Positions 18,579 through 26,613 of a stretch of DNA of 64,000 nt are shown in pieces (position 1 is the stretch's first letter; each line of letters starts with the position of its first letter). This DNA comes from Streptacidiphilus carbonis (lineage in GTDB: Bacteria; Actinomycetota; Actinomycetes; Streptomycetales; Streptomycetaceae). Location of the stretch: positions 1 to 64,000 of the forward strand of contig NZ_BBPM01000038.1 of NCBI RefSeq assembly GCF_000787775.1, written 5' to 3'. The notes beneath the pieces were generated by a model. The model searched no databases, was not told where the DNA came from, and saw nothing but the letters and a program-made list of their open reading frames with translations. Made by a program: the position numbers and the translations under genes.

Positions 18579-18608
18579 CACGATTACATTGCTCGCAAGG
18601 TAATCGTG
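18579..18608. promoter_or_regulatory. Palindromic operator between esterase and OhrR-type gene
   Basis: The arms CACGATTACATTGC and GCAAGGTAATCGTG are complementary at 13 of 14 positions around a TC centre. The site lies between the divergent starts (18519 and 18685) and is the probable binding site of the MarR/OhrR protein, controlling both genes. The TTAC/GTAA core with near-symmetry is like known OhrR boxes (inference). Confidence 0.72.
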
Positions 18609-18684
18609 GGCGTTGAGCTTTCGCCATAGGAAGATTAGACTGGACGGCCAGGACCACGCGCTCGACACGAGGGGGCGACAGGGC

Positions 18685-19146
18685 ATGGGCAGTACCGGGA
18701 CCGCCGACGGGCAGGGCTTCTCCCTGCTGCTGGACGACCAGTTGTGCTTCGCGCTGTACGCGGCCTCCCGTGCGGTGACCAACCGCTACCGGCCCCTGCT
18801 CGAAGCCCTCGGCCTGACCTACCCGCAGTACCTGGTGCTGCTGGTGCTGTGGGAGCACGGCACCGTCCCGATCAAGGACATCGGCGGCGCGCTGCAACTC
18901 GACTACGGCACCCTGACGCCACTGATCAAGCGCCTGGAGACGGCCGGCCTGGTCCGCCGCGAGCGCCGCCCCGAGGACGAGCGCACGGTCCTGGTCACCC
19001 TCACCGAGCAGGGCCGCGACCTGCGCGAGCGGGCCCGGTCGGTCCCGGGCGACATCGGCGACGCGATGGGCCTGACGACGTCCCAGTTCGACCAGGCACG
19101 CCAACTCCTGCGACTGCTGACGGCCAACGTCACCGCCTCCGACTAG
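18685..19146 (+). CDS. MarR-family regulator, OhrR type
   Basis: A winged-helix regulator of 153 residues. The N-terminal LCFALYAASRA segment with Cys21 is the hallmark of one-cysteine OhrR organic-hydroperoxide sensors. The helix-turn-helix covers about PIKDIGGALQLDYGTLTPLIKRLE, and the wing RRERRPEDERTVLVTLTEQG is conserved. I start at ATG 18685 rather than the upstream in-frame ATG 18613, which would overlap the operator region. It is predicted to repress itself and the divergent esterase until oxidised. A palindromic hairpin follows the gene. Confidence 0.85.
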   Translation: MGSTGTADGQGFSLLLDDQLCFALYAASRAVTNRYRPLLEALGLTYPQYLVLLVLWEHGTVPIKDIGGALQLDYGTLTPLIKRLETAGLVRRERRPEDERTVLVTLTEQGRDLRERARSVPGDIGDAMGLTTSQFDQARQLLRLLTANVTASD

Positions 19147-19162
19147 GGCCGGGACCGCCGCG

Positions 19163-19180
19163 GCGGGCCGCGCGGCCCGC
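19163..19180 (+). terminator. GC palindrome after the OhrR-type gene
   Basis: An 18-base perfect palindrome (GCGGGCCGCGCGGCCCGC) lies 16 bases after the stop codon and can fold as a hairpin. It could equally be cruciform DNA; no U-tract follows. Confidence 0.45.
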
Positions 19181-19212
19181 GGGGGGCTGCCGGGAGGTTC
19201 TACTGTTCGCCT

Positions 19213-21120
19213 ATGAGCATGGAGACCACAGCCTGGATGCAGCTGCACAGCGTCATGAACGCGCAGCGCGAGAGCCGCCCGTTCGCCCGCGCGACGCTGC
19301 GCCGCATCGGCGCCTTCGCGCGCCCGCACCGCCGCCGTATCGTTCAGTTCGTGCTGCTCAGCGTGGCGGGTGCGCTGCTCGCGGTGGCCACGCCGGTGCT
19401 CGCGGGGCGTGTGGTGGACGCCATCGTGTCCGGGAAGGACTCGGGCACCGTGGTGCGGCTGGCGCTGCTGATCGCGCTCATCGCCCTCGGCGAGGCCGCT
19501 CTCGGCATGCTGAACCGCTGGCTGTCCGCGACCCTCGGCGAAGGACTGATCCTCGATCTGCGGACCGCGGTCTTCGACCATGTCCAGCGGATGCCCGTCG
19601 CGTTCTTCACCCGCACCCGCACCGGCGCGCTCGTCAGCCGCCTCAACAACGATGTGATCGGCGCGCAGCGGGCGTTCAGCAACACGCTCTCCGGGGTGGT
19701 GGGCAACCTGGTGACGCTGCTGCTGACGCTCGCGGTCATGCTCACGCTGTCCTGGCAGATCACGCTGCTCGCGCTGGTCCTGCTGCCGCTGTTCGTCATC
19801 CCGGCCCGCCGCACCGGCACCCGGATGGCCGGACTCCAGCGCGAGGCCGCGAACCTCAACGCCGCGATGGGCACCCGGATGACCGAGCGCTTCTCCGCAC
19901 CCGGGGCGACCCTTGTGAAGCTGTTCGGGCGGCCCGACGACGAGTCGGTCGAGTTCGCGGCGCGGGCGCGCCGGGTGCGCGACATCGGCGTCCGGACGGC
20001 CATGGCCCAGTCGGCGTTCATCACCGCGCTCACCCTGGTCTCGGCGCTCGCGCTGGCCCTGGTCTACGGCCTCGGCGGCTGGTTCGCGCTGCACGGCAGC
20101 CTGCAAGCCGGCGCCGTCGTCTCGCTGGCCCTGCTGCTGACCCGGCTGTACGCGCCGCTGACCTCGCTCGCCGGTGCCCGTGTGGACGTCATGAGCGCCC
20201 TGGTCTCCTTCGAGCGGGTCTTCGAAGTCCTCGATCTGGAGCCGCTGATCGCGGAGAAGCCGGACGCCCGGCAGGTCCCCGGCGGGCCCCTGTCGGTGGA
20301 GTTCGAGAACGTCCGCTTCGGCTACCCGTCCGCTGAGAAGGTCTCCCTCGCCTCCCTCGAAGAGGTCGCGACGCTCGACACCCGCGGCGGCGCGGAAGTC
20401 CTGCACGGGATCTCCTTCCGCGCCGAACCGGGCCAGACCATCGCCCTCGTCGGCTCGTCCGGGGCGGGCAAGTCGACCATCGCCCAGCTGCTGCCGCGGC
20501 TGTACGACACCGACGAGGGCACGGTCCGGATCGGCGGCCTCGACGTGCGCGACGCGACGCACGCGTCGCTGACCGGGGCGCTCGGCATGGTCACCCAGGA
20601 CGGGCACCTCTTCCACGACTCGGTCCGCGCCAATCTGCTGCTGGCGCGGCCCGGGGCCACCGAGGACGAGCTGTGGGACGTGCTGGGACGGGCCAGGCTC
20701 GAAGACCTGGTGCGCTCGCTGCCGGACGGGCTGGACACCGTGGTGGGTGAGCGCGGCTACCGGCTCTCCGGCGGCGAGCGCCAGCGGATGACCATCGCCC
20801 GGCTCCTCCTGGCCGGCCAGCGCGTGGTCATCCTCGACGAGGCCACCGCCCATCTGGACAGCACCTCCGAGGCCGCGGTCCAGGAAGCCCTCGCGGAGGC
20901 ACTGGAGGGCCGCACCGCCGTGATCATCGCCCACCGGCTCTCCACCATCCACGCCGCCGACCAGATCCTCGTCGTCGAGGACGGGCACATCGTGGAACGC
21001 GGCACCCACGACGAACTGCTCGCCGAAGCCGGGCGCTACGCCGAGCTCTACCGCACCCAGTTCAGCAGGCCGGGCCACCCGGCGACCCGGAACGCCGAGG
21101 GCGCCGAGGCGGTGGCCTAG
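19213..21120 (+). CDS. ABC exporter, fused permease-ATPase
   Basis: A half-transporter of 635 residues. Six transmembrane helices occupy about 45-330. The ATPase domain (about 355-610) has Walker A GSSGAGKST, signature LSGGERQRM, Walker B VVILDEAT and the switch His in IIAHRLST. Type I exporters of this MsbA/multidrug class work as dimers and expel lipids, drugs or peptides. There is no partner half-transporter next door, so a homodimer is likely. A run between residues 375 and 400 (SAEKVSLASLEEVATLDTRG) is an extra insertion before the Walker A, as in many Streptomyces members. Confidence 0.87.
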   Translation: MSMETTAWMQLHSVMNAQRESRPFARATLRRIGAFARPHRRRIVQFVLLSVAGALLAVATPVLAGRVVDAIVSGKDSGTVVRLALLIALIALGEAALGMLNRWLSATLGEGLILDLRTAVFDHVQRMPVAFFTRTRTGALVSRLNNDVIGAQRAFSNTLSGVVGNLVTLLLTLAVMLTLSWQITLLALVLLPLFVIPARRTGTRMAGLQREAANLNAAMGTRMTERFSAPGATLVKLFGRPDDESVEFAARARRVRDIGVRTAMAQSAFITALTLVSALALALVYGLGGWFALHGSLQAGAVVSLALLLTRLYAPLTSLAGARVDVMSALVSFERVFEVLDLEPLIAEKPDARQVPGGPLSVEFENVRFGYPSAEKVSLASLEEVATLDTRGGAEVLHGISFRAEPGQTIALVGSSGAGKSTIAQLLPRLYDTDEGTVRIGGLDVRDATHASLTGALGMVTQDGHLFHDSVRANLLLARPGATEDELWDVLGRARLEDLVRSLPDGLDTVVGERGYRLSGGERQRMTIARLLLAGQRVVILDEATAHLDSTSEAAVQEALAEALEGRTAVIIAHRLSTIHAADQILVVEDGHIVERGTHDELLAEAGRYAELYRTQFSRPGHPATRNAEGAEAVA

Positions 21121-21252
21121 GCGCCCGACCGGCTCCGCAGCGGCAGTCCGTCGGATTCCGGACGAAACAGGGGTAAGGCCTCCAGTCGGGGTAGGCGAAG
21201 CGCGCCGACGAACACAAGTCACCGCATACCGACTCAGGAAGCGAGGTCTGCC

Positions 21253-21544
21253 ATGAGTGGACTGGGTGAGTACGCGCAGAAGGGCGGAGCAGTACGCCAA
21301 GGACAACCCGGACAAGGTCGACCAGGGCGTGGAAGGCGGCGAGAAGTTCGCGGAGGAGCACACCGGCCACCGCTACGACCAGCAGATCGGCGAAGGCGGC
21401 GGAGCGGCGGAGCGCCTCCTGGGCGCCGATCCGCAGAGCGGCCGGCAGGCCGGTGCGGAGGGCCCGCAGCCCGACGGCGGCCAGCGCCAGGAGCAGGTCC
21501 AGGAGGACGCCGAGAACGACGACCAGGAGGCCAACCACTCGTAG
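21253..21544 (+). pseudogene. Antitoxin-like small protein with single-base frameshift
   Basis: From ATG 21253 (after GAGG) the frame reads MSGLGEYAQK, then derails. If one G is removed from the GGG at 21282-21284, it continues as AEQYAKDNPDKVDQGVEGG to the stop at 21544, giving a hydrophilic 96-residue protein. The segment DNPDKVDQGVEGGEKFAEEHTGHRYDQQI is typical of the small Rv0909/MT0933-like antitoxin family of actinobacteria. No toxin gene is adjacent. Translation from GTG 21257 or 21266 would yield the in-frame body with a different head, so the gene may still be expressed. A sequencing error in the G run is the simplest alternative. Confidence 0.6.
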
Positions 21545-21723
21545 GGCCCGTCTGGAGTCAGTGGCCGCGCCCGACCGGCCCGACCGCTGACGCGTCGTCA
21601 CGTCGGGGCCACGTCGGGCCAACCGGGCCGTTCGGAGCCGCGGGCCCGGCGTGTCCCGGCGTCTCGTCGATGCGCCGTGTGACCATCGCACTGCTCTCTG
21701 TCACCAATCGGAGGTTTGTGCGA

Positions 21724-22425
21724 ATGTTTGATCTTCAACCGCAGTGCCGCCCCGCGGCGCGGCCGTCCCGTGCGGGCCTGCTGGCGCGTGGCACCGTCGT
21801 GGCGGCCCTGGCGCTGTCGCTGACCGCTCTCGGGGGAGGCGTGCAGCCCAGTTTCGCCGCCCAGACCCGTGACGCGGCGCCGCCCGTGAGTGCGCAGCGA
21901 TTCCACGACCAGATGCGTGAGCTGTGGGACGACCACATCACCTACACCCGCCTCTCGATCGTCAGCTTCGCCGGGAATCTGCCCGACCTGCAGCCGACCG
22001 AGGCCCGCCTGCTGCGCAACCAGACGGACCTGGGCGACGCGTTCAAGCCCTTCTTCGGGAACCAGGCCGGGGAGCACCTCACCGCCCTGCTGCGGGTGCA
22101 CATCCTCACCGCTGTGGACATCCTGGTCGCCGCCAAGGCCGGCGACACCGCCAAGCTCACCGCGGCCGAGAAGGCGTGGTACGCCAACGCCGACCAGATC
22201 GCCGACTTCCTGCACGGCCTCAACCCGGGCCAGTGGTCCGACGCGGACCTGCGCGCCATGATGAAGCGCCACCTGGACCTCACCCTCAAGGAGGCCGTCG
22301 ACCGCCTCCACGGTCACTACGCACAGGACATCGCCGACTTCGACGCGATCCACCGCCAGATCCTCGGCATGGCCGACATGCTCTCCGACGGCATCATCGA
22401 CGCGTTCCCCGACCGGTTCTGCTGA
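21724..22425 (+). CDS. Secreted all-helical protein of unknown function
   Basis: A protein of 233 residues with a Sec signal peptide (basic PAARPSRAG, hydrophobic core, cleavage near FAAQ). The mature part is predicted to be mostly helical and contains regularly placed histidines in HDQMRELWDDHITYTR, GEHLTALLRVH, MKRHLDL and HGHYAQD. Such spacing could bind metal, as in hemerythrin or ferritin-like bundles, but this is inference. Homologues are common in actinobacteria and are sometimes labelled glycosyltransferase without support. GGAGG sits nine bases before ATG 21724; GTG 21718 is an alternative. Confidence 0.75.
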   Translation: MFDLQPQCRPAARPSRAGLLARGTVVAALALSLTALGGGVQPSFAAQTRDAAPPVSAQRFHDQMRELWDDHITYTRLSIVSFAGNLPDLQPTEARLLRNQTDLGDAFKPFFGNQAGEHLTALLRVHILTAVDILVAAKAGDTAKLTAAEKAWYANADQIADFLHGLNPGQWSDADLRAMMKRHLDLTLKEAVDRLHGHYAQDIADFDAIHRQILGMADMLSDGIIDAFPDRFC

Positions 22426-22568
22426 ACGGAACACCTGCAACCCGCCGGGGTCACCGCACGCCGCTGACCCGGGACCCCGGCACGGCGGCGCGGCACCGGT
22501 CAGCGGCCTGCATCCGCGGGTAGAAGGCACAAGGGGGTCGGTGACGAGCGCGGCAAGGAGGCGCGAAC

Positions 22569-23186
22569 ATGGCTGAGGACCTGACGGACCGGCTGCTTGA
22601 CCTGCACGGCCGGACCTTCGCGGAGGAGGCCGGCATCGTTCTGCGGGACCAGCCCTCGCCGCTCTACCGGCTGCTGGTGCTCTCCCTGCTGAGTGCGACC
22701 CGGATCTCGGCCGGCATCGCCGTCGCCGCGGCCCGGGAGCTGTCGCACGACGGTCTGCGGACCGTGAGGGCGATGGCCGACGCCCCGTGGCAGCGGGTCG
22801 TCGACGCACTGGGCCGGGCCCACTACAAGCGCTACGACGAGAGCACCGCCACCGCTCTGGGCGACGGAGCACGGCAGCTGCTGGATCGCTGGCACGGCGA
22901 CCTGCGCAAGCTGCGGGAGGAAGCCGACGGCGATGTGGACCGGATCCGGTCCCTGCTCCAGGAGCATCCGCGGATCGGACCCGTCGGAGCGGACATCTTC
23001 TGCCGCGAGGCCCAGACCGTCTGGCCCGAGCTGCGACCGTACGCCGACGGGGCCGCGCTGGAGCAGGCGGCCGCTCTGGGGCTGCCGCACACGGCCGCGG
23101 GTCTGGCCCGCCGCACGGAGTCCCCGGACCTCGCACGACTGACCGCCGCCCTGGTGCGCGTGCGTCTGAACGGCGGAACGCTGTAG
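22569..23186 (+). CDS. HhH endonuclease III-like protein
   Basis: A soluble helical protein of 205 residues. The region QEHPRIGPVGADIFCREAQ (about 131-150) matches the helix-hairpin-helix of base-excision glycosylases, and the N-terminal PSPLYRLLVLSLLSATRIS resembles the endonuclease III start. The [4Fe-4S] cysteines of classical Nth are absent, and the usual Lys in the hairpin is not obvious. This makes catalytic activity uncertain; it may be a degenerate or specialised member. The ATG at 22569 follows AAGGAGG. It stands 90 bases before the alcohol dehydrogenase gene. Confidence 0.72.
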   Translation: MAEDLTDRLLDLHGRTFAEEAGIVLRDQPSPLYRLLVLSLLSATRISAGIAVAAARELSHDGLRTVRAMADAPWQRVVDALGRAHYKRYDESTATALGDGARQLLDRWHGDLRKLREEADGDVDRIRSLLQEHPRIGPVGADIFCREAQTVWPELRPYADGAALEQAAALGLPHTAAGLARRTESPDLARLTAALVRVRLNGGTL

Positions 23187-23275
23187 GAGGAGGGCCGCCC
23201 GGGACCGGAGTTCCGCTGTCGCTCGTCCCCGGCGGGCCCGACCGGTGCGGCGACCGCTGACGGAGGAGGCAGACG

Positions 23276-24310
23276 ATGGACATCGGCCGGAGGACCGCCC
23301 TGGAGACGTCGGCGTGGGCGGTCGGCACGCCGGGTCCGATCGGGTCGGCCCCGCTGCGGCGGATCCGCCGCGAGATCCCCGAACCGGGGCCGCAGGACCT
23401 GCTGGTGCAGGTGTCGGTCTGCGGGGTGTGCCGAACGGATCTGCACCTCGCCGAAGGCGATCTGCCCCCCAGGGCGCCGCAGCGGGTACCGGGGCACGAG
23501 GTGGTCGGCCGGGTGCTGGCGGCGGGCTCCTCGGTGCGCGGGTTCGCGATCGGGGACCGGGTCGGCGCGGCCTGGCTGGCGTGCACCTGCGGCACCTGCC
23601 GGTACTGCCGTGCGGACCGGGAGAACCTGTGCCCGGACTCGCGCTACCTGGGCTGGGACCTGGACGGCGGCTACGCCGGTCATCTGCTGGTGGACGCCCG
23701 CTACGCCTATCCGCTGCCCGGGGACCGGCCGGACGAGGAGGCCGCGCCGCTGCTGTGCGCCGGGATCATCGGCTACCGGGCCCTGCAGCGCGCGGAGCTG
23801 CCGCAGGGCGGTCGGCTGGGGGTCTACGGGTTCGGCGCCTCGGCCCACCTGACCGCGCAGCTGGCGCTGGCCCGGGGGGCCACCGTGCACGTGCTGACCC
23901 GCTCGGCCGAGGCCCAGCGGCTGGCCCTCGACCTGGGCGCTGTCTCGGCCGGTCCCGCCGACGCCGCCCCGCCGGAACCGCTGGACGCGGCGATCCTGTT
24001 CGCGCCGGTGGGAGACCTGGTGCCGGTGGCGCTGGCAGCCCTGGACCGCGGTGGGACGCTGGCGGTGGCCGGGATCCACCTCAGCGACATCCCGGCGCTG
24101 GACTACGACCGCGAGCTGTTCCAGGAGCGGACCCTGCGCAGCGTGACCGCCAACACCCGGGCGGACGGCCGCGACTACCTCGCCGAGGTGGCCGGGCTGC
24201 CGCTCCGGGTGCAGGTGAACCGCTACCCCATGGACCGGGCCGACCAGGCGCTGGCCGATCTGGCCGCGGACCGGGTCACCGGGGTGGCGGTCCTGACGAT
24301 CGGTCAGTGA
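23276..24310 (+). CDS. Zinc-dependent alcohol dehydrogenase
   Basis: A medium-chain dehydrogenase of 344 residues. Catalytic zinc ligands appear in CGVCRTD and GHEVVG. The four structural-zinc cysteines are in [17 protein letters not shown]. The coenzyme-binding fold contains [11 protein letters not shown] instead of the common GxGGLG. It belongs to the AdhA-like class that oxidises primary or aromatic alcohols with NAD(P). GGAGG lies before ATG 23276. A short imperfect hairpin around 24412-24438 between it and the sigma factor gene may end its transcript. Confidence 0.87.
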   Translation: MDIGRRTALETSAWAVGTPGPIGSAPLRRIRREIPEPGPQDLLVQVSVCGVCRTDLHLAEGDLPPRAPQRVPGHEVVGRVLAAGSSVRGFAIGDRVGAAWLACTCGTCRYCRADRENLCPDSRYLGWDLDGGYAGHLLVDARYAYPLPGDRPDEEAAPLLCAGIIGYRALQRAELPQGGRLGVYGFGASAHLTAQLALARGATVHVLTRSAEAQRLALDLGAVSAGPADAAPPEPLDAAILFAPVGDLVPVALAALDRGGTLAVAGIHLSDIPALDYDRELFQERTLRSVTANTRADGRDYLAEVAGLPLRVQVNRYPMDRADQALADLAADRVTGVAVLTIGQ

Positions 24311-24527
24311 CGCCTGCGGCCCTCCGGCTCAGCCCGACGGACGGTGCCCGCGGCGAGCTGCCGGCCGAGGGCGGCGAGGTGAACGGTGCCGTGCGGCTCG
24401 GGGACGCCCCTGACTTCCCCCTGATTCCCCGTCAGGAGCAACCGGTCGAAGCCCGCGGTGCCGGAGGTGTCCGGCGGGTTCCGCGGCTTGATGAACCGAT
24501 GGCCGGTGCGCGGCAATAGAGGGAGTG

Positions 24528-25112
24528 ATGGACGACGACGAGCTGATCGCCCGCCTGGCCGGCGGCGACGAGAGTGCGCTCCGCGAGCTGTTCGGACGGC
24601 ATGCGCCGTGGATCGCGGTGCGGCTGCGCGCGGCGCTGCCGGCCCAGGATGTCGAGGACGTGCTGCAGGAGACGTTCCTGGCGGTTTGGCGCAGTGCGGG
24701 GGGCTACCGCCCGCAGGGATCGGCGGGTGGCTGGCTGTGGGTGATAGCCCGCCGGCAGGCCGCCGGGTGGCTGCGCCGTCACGGTCAGGACGCCCGACCG
24801 GTCGACACCGGCGTTCTGGACGACGCCGCCTTCGACGACGCTCTGGTCTCGGCGGGACGGGCGGCCGCGCGGGACCCGGTGGAGGCCGTGATGGCGCGGA
24901 GCGATCTGGCCGCCGCGCTGGCGGTGCTCGGTCCGGAGGGCAGCACCGAGCGCGAGGTCTGGCGGCTGCTGTATGTGGAGGATCAGCCGGTCGCGCAGGT
25001 GGCGCAGGTGATGGGAGTGCCCCAGGGCACGGTCAAGAGCCGGGCGCACCGGGTGCGGCGGTTGATGCGGACGGCGCTGGTGGGGCGGGCGGCGCAGGAG
25101 GAGGGGCTGTGA
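24528..25112 (+). CDS. ECF sigma factor
   Basis: An RNA polymerase sigma factor of about 194 residues. Region 2 covers residues 8-75, including VEDVLQETFLAVWRSAGGYRP and GWLWVIARRQAAGWLRR. Region 4 ends in VAQVMGVPQGTVKSRAHRVRRLM. It heads a five-gene overlapping operon with ABC transporter components and two or three membrane proteins. No zinc-binding anti-sigma domain is visible; the next membrane protein may take that role. Start ATG 24528 is preferred over GTG 24525 for Shine-Dalgarno spacing. Its stop overlaps the next ATG by one base. Confidence 0.88.
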   Translation: MDDDELIARLAGGDESALRELFGRHAPWIAVRLRAALPAQDVEDVLQETFLAVWRSAGGYRPQGSAGGWLWVIARRQAAGWLRRHGQDARPVDTGVLDDAAFDDALVSAGRAAARDPVEAVMARSDLAAALAVLGPEGSTEREVWRLLYVEDQPVAQVAQVMGVPQGTVKSRAHRVRRLMRTALVGRAAQEEGL

Positions 25113-25873
25113 TGCGGACGCCGCGAGACGCGGACGGGCCGGACCCGACGGGTGCGGGCCCGGCGGGAGCGGACCTGGACGGTGTCGACCTGGACCGGGT
25201 GTGGCTGGGGGTCGCCACCGAGGTGTGGCGGCGCGAGCCCGGACCCGTCGAGCGCCTGGGCTCCCGGTTGCTGCGCTCGCCGGGGCTGGCCCGGGCGCTG
25301 TTCACCACGCCGTCGCTGTTGCTGCCCTGGCTGCTGGCCACGGTCGTGGTGCTGCTCGCCGGAGTCGTGGCCACCGCCGGAACCGGCCAGCCGGTGGTGG
25401 CACTGGCCGCCCCCGGGTTGGCCGGAGCAGCGGTCGCCTACTCCTACGGGCCCGGACTCGATCCGGCCTGGGAGCTGTCACGCTCCATGGCGGTCAGCGA
25501 CCGTATGGTGCTGCTGGCCCGGGTCCTCGCGGTGTTCGCGGTCAACGCGCTGCTGGCTCTGACCGCTTCGGCGGTGTCGCCCACCGCGGCGGGCATCGCC
25601 TTCGGCTGGCTGGTGCCGATGGCCGCCGTCTCGGCGCTGGCCCTGGCCGTGGCCACGGTCGCCGAGTCGGCCAACACCGGGGTGGGTGCGGCGTTGGCCG
25701 CCTGGACCATCGCGGTGGTCACCGGCCAGTCCGCCACCGGCCGGCCGGCCGCCGCCGTCACCGGCTCCGGCCTGGTGCTGCCCTATCTGGCGGTCGTCGC
25801 CTGCTGCCTCGCCGTCGTACTGCACAGCACCAGCACCACCAGGACCACCAGGACCATGAAGGGGAACCAGTGA
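25112..25873 (+). CDS. Membrane protein coupled to ECF sigma factor
   Basis: A protein of 253 residues: a polar N-terminus with a DLDRVWLGVATEVWRREPGPVERLGSRLLRS segment, then six hydrophobic helices. No HxxxCxxC anti-sigma zinc motif is present. Position directly after the sigma gene (TGATG overlap) and a cytosolic head followed by membrane helices are compatible with an anti-sigma or with a transporter subunit; I cannot decide. The last 20 residues are Thr/Arg-rich. It overlaps the ABC ATPase start by four bases (GTGA). Confidence 0.75.
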   Translation: MRTPRDADGPDPTGAGPAGADLDGVDLDRVWLGVATEVWRREPGPVERLGSRLLRSPGLARALFTTPSLLLPWLLATVVVLLAGVVATAGTGQPVVALAAPGLAGAAVAYSYGPGLDPAWELSRSMAVSDRMVLLARVLAVFAVNALLALTASAVSPTAAGIAFGWLVPMAAVSALALAVATVAESANTGVGAALAAWTIAVVTGQSATGRPAAAVTGSGLVLPYLAVVACCLAVVLHSTSTTRTTRTMKGNQ

Positions 25874-26613
25874 ACATCGAGACCATCGAACTGACCAGGC
25901 GGTTCGGCCGCACCCGGGCGGTGGACGGCGTGGACCTGAGCACCGGCCCCGGCGTGTTCGGCCTGCTCGGTCCCAACGGCGCGGGCAAGACCTCGCTGCT
26001 GCGGATGCTGGCCACGGTCATCCCGCCGAGCTCCGGCACCATGCTGCTGCTGGACCGCGACCCGTCCGGGCACGCACCGCGCCGGGAGATCCGGCGCAGG
26101 CTCGGCTATCTGCCGCAGAACCTGGGCTACTACCCGGGATTCACCGTGGTGGAGTTCGTCGAGTACTTCGCGCTGCTCCGGGAGATGCCGCCGGGACGGG
26201 TGCCCGGGGCTGTGGCCGCCGCTGTCGAGCGGGTCGGCCTGGGCGACAAGGCCAAGGCGAAGCTGCGCACCCTGTCCGGGGGGATGCTGCGCCGGGCCGG
26301 AATCGCCCAGGCGATCGTCAACGAGCCGGAACTGCTGCTCTTCGACGAGCCCACAGCCGGGCTCGATCCCGAGCAGCGGGTCGAGTTCCGCTCCCTGATC
26401 CGGGAGTTGGGGCAGCGCGCCACCGTCGTGGTCAGCACCCACCTGGTCGAGGACGTCGGCGCCGCCTGCTCGCAGGTCGCGCTGATGCACCAGGGCCGGA
26501 TCGCCTTCCAGGGCACTCCCGACGAGCTGACCGCCCGGGGGGTCGGCCACGGGGTCGGCGACGCCCCGCTGGAGCGCGGCTACAGCGCGATCCTCGCGGA
26601 GGCGCGGGCATGA
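25870..26613 (+). CDS. ABC transporter ATP-binding protein
   Basis: An ATPase of 247 residues with Walker A GPNGAGKTS, Q-loop LGYLPQNLGYYPGF, signature LSGGMLRRAG, Walker B LLLFDEPTAGLDPEQR and switch His in VVSTHLVEDV. It is of the CcmA/NatA class that powers export or membrane-protein systems. The start is GTG 25870 within the stop of the preceding gene; a longer in-frame extension upstream is an artefact inside that gene. It pairs with the membrane protein that begins four bases before its stop. Confidence 0.9.
   Translation: MNIETIELTRRFGRTRAVDGVDLSTGPGVFGLLGPNGAGKTSLLRMLATVIPPSSGTMLLLDRDPSGHAPRREIRRRLGYLPQNLGYYPGFTVVEFVEYFALLREMPPGRVPGAVAAAVERVGLGDKAKAKLRTLSGGMLRRAGIAQAIVNEPELLLFDEPTAGLDPEQRVEFRSLIRELGQRATVVVSTHLVEDVGAACSQVALMHQGRIAFQGTPDELTARGVGHGVGDAPLERGYSAILAEARA

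Noticed and set aside
18520-21363. Long minus-strand extension of the esterase frame through the ABC exporter region
   Set aside because: The esterase begins with a good ribosome binding site at 18519; the extension is antisense to the OhrR-type and ABC genes and has no recognisable content.
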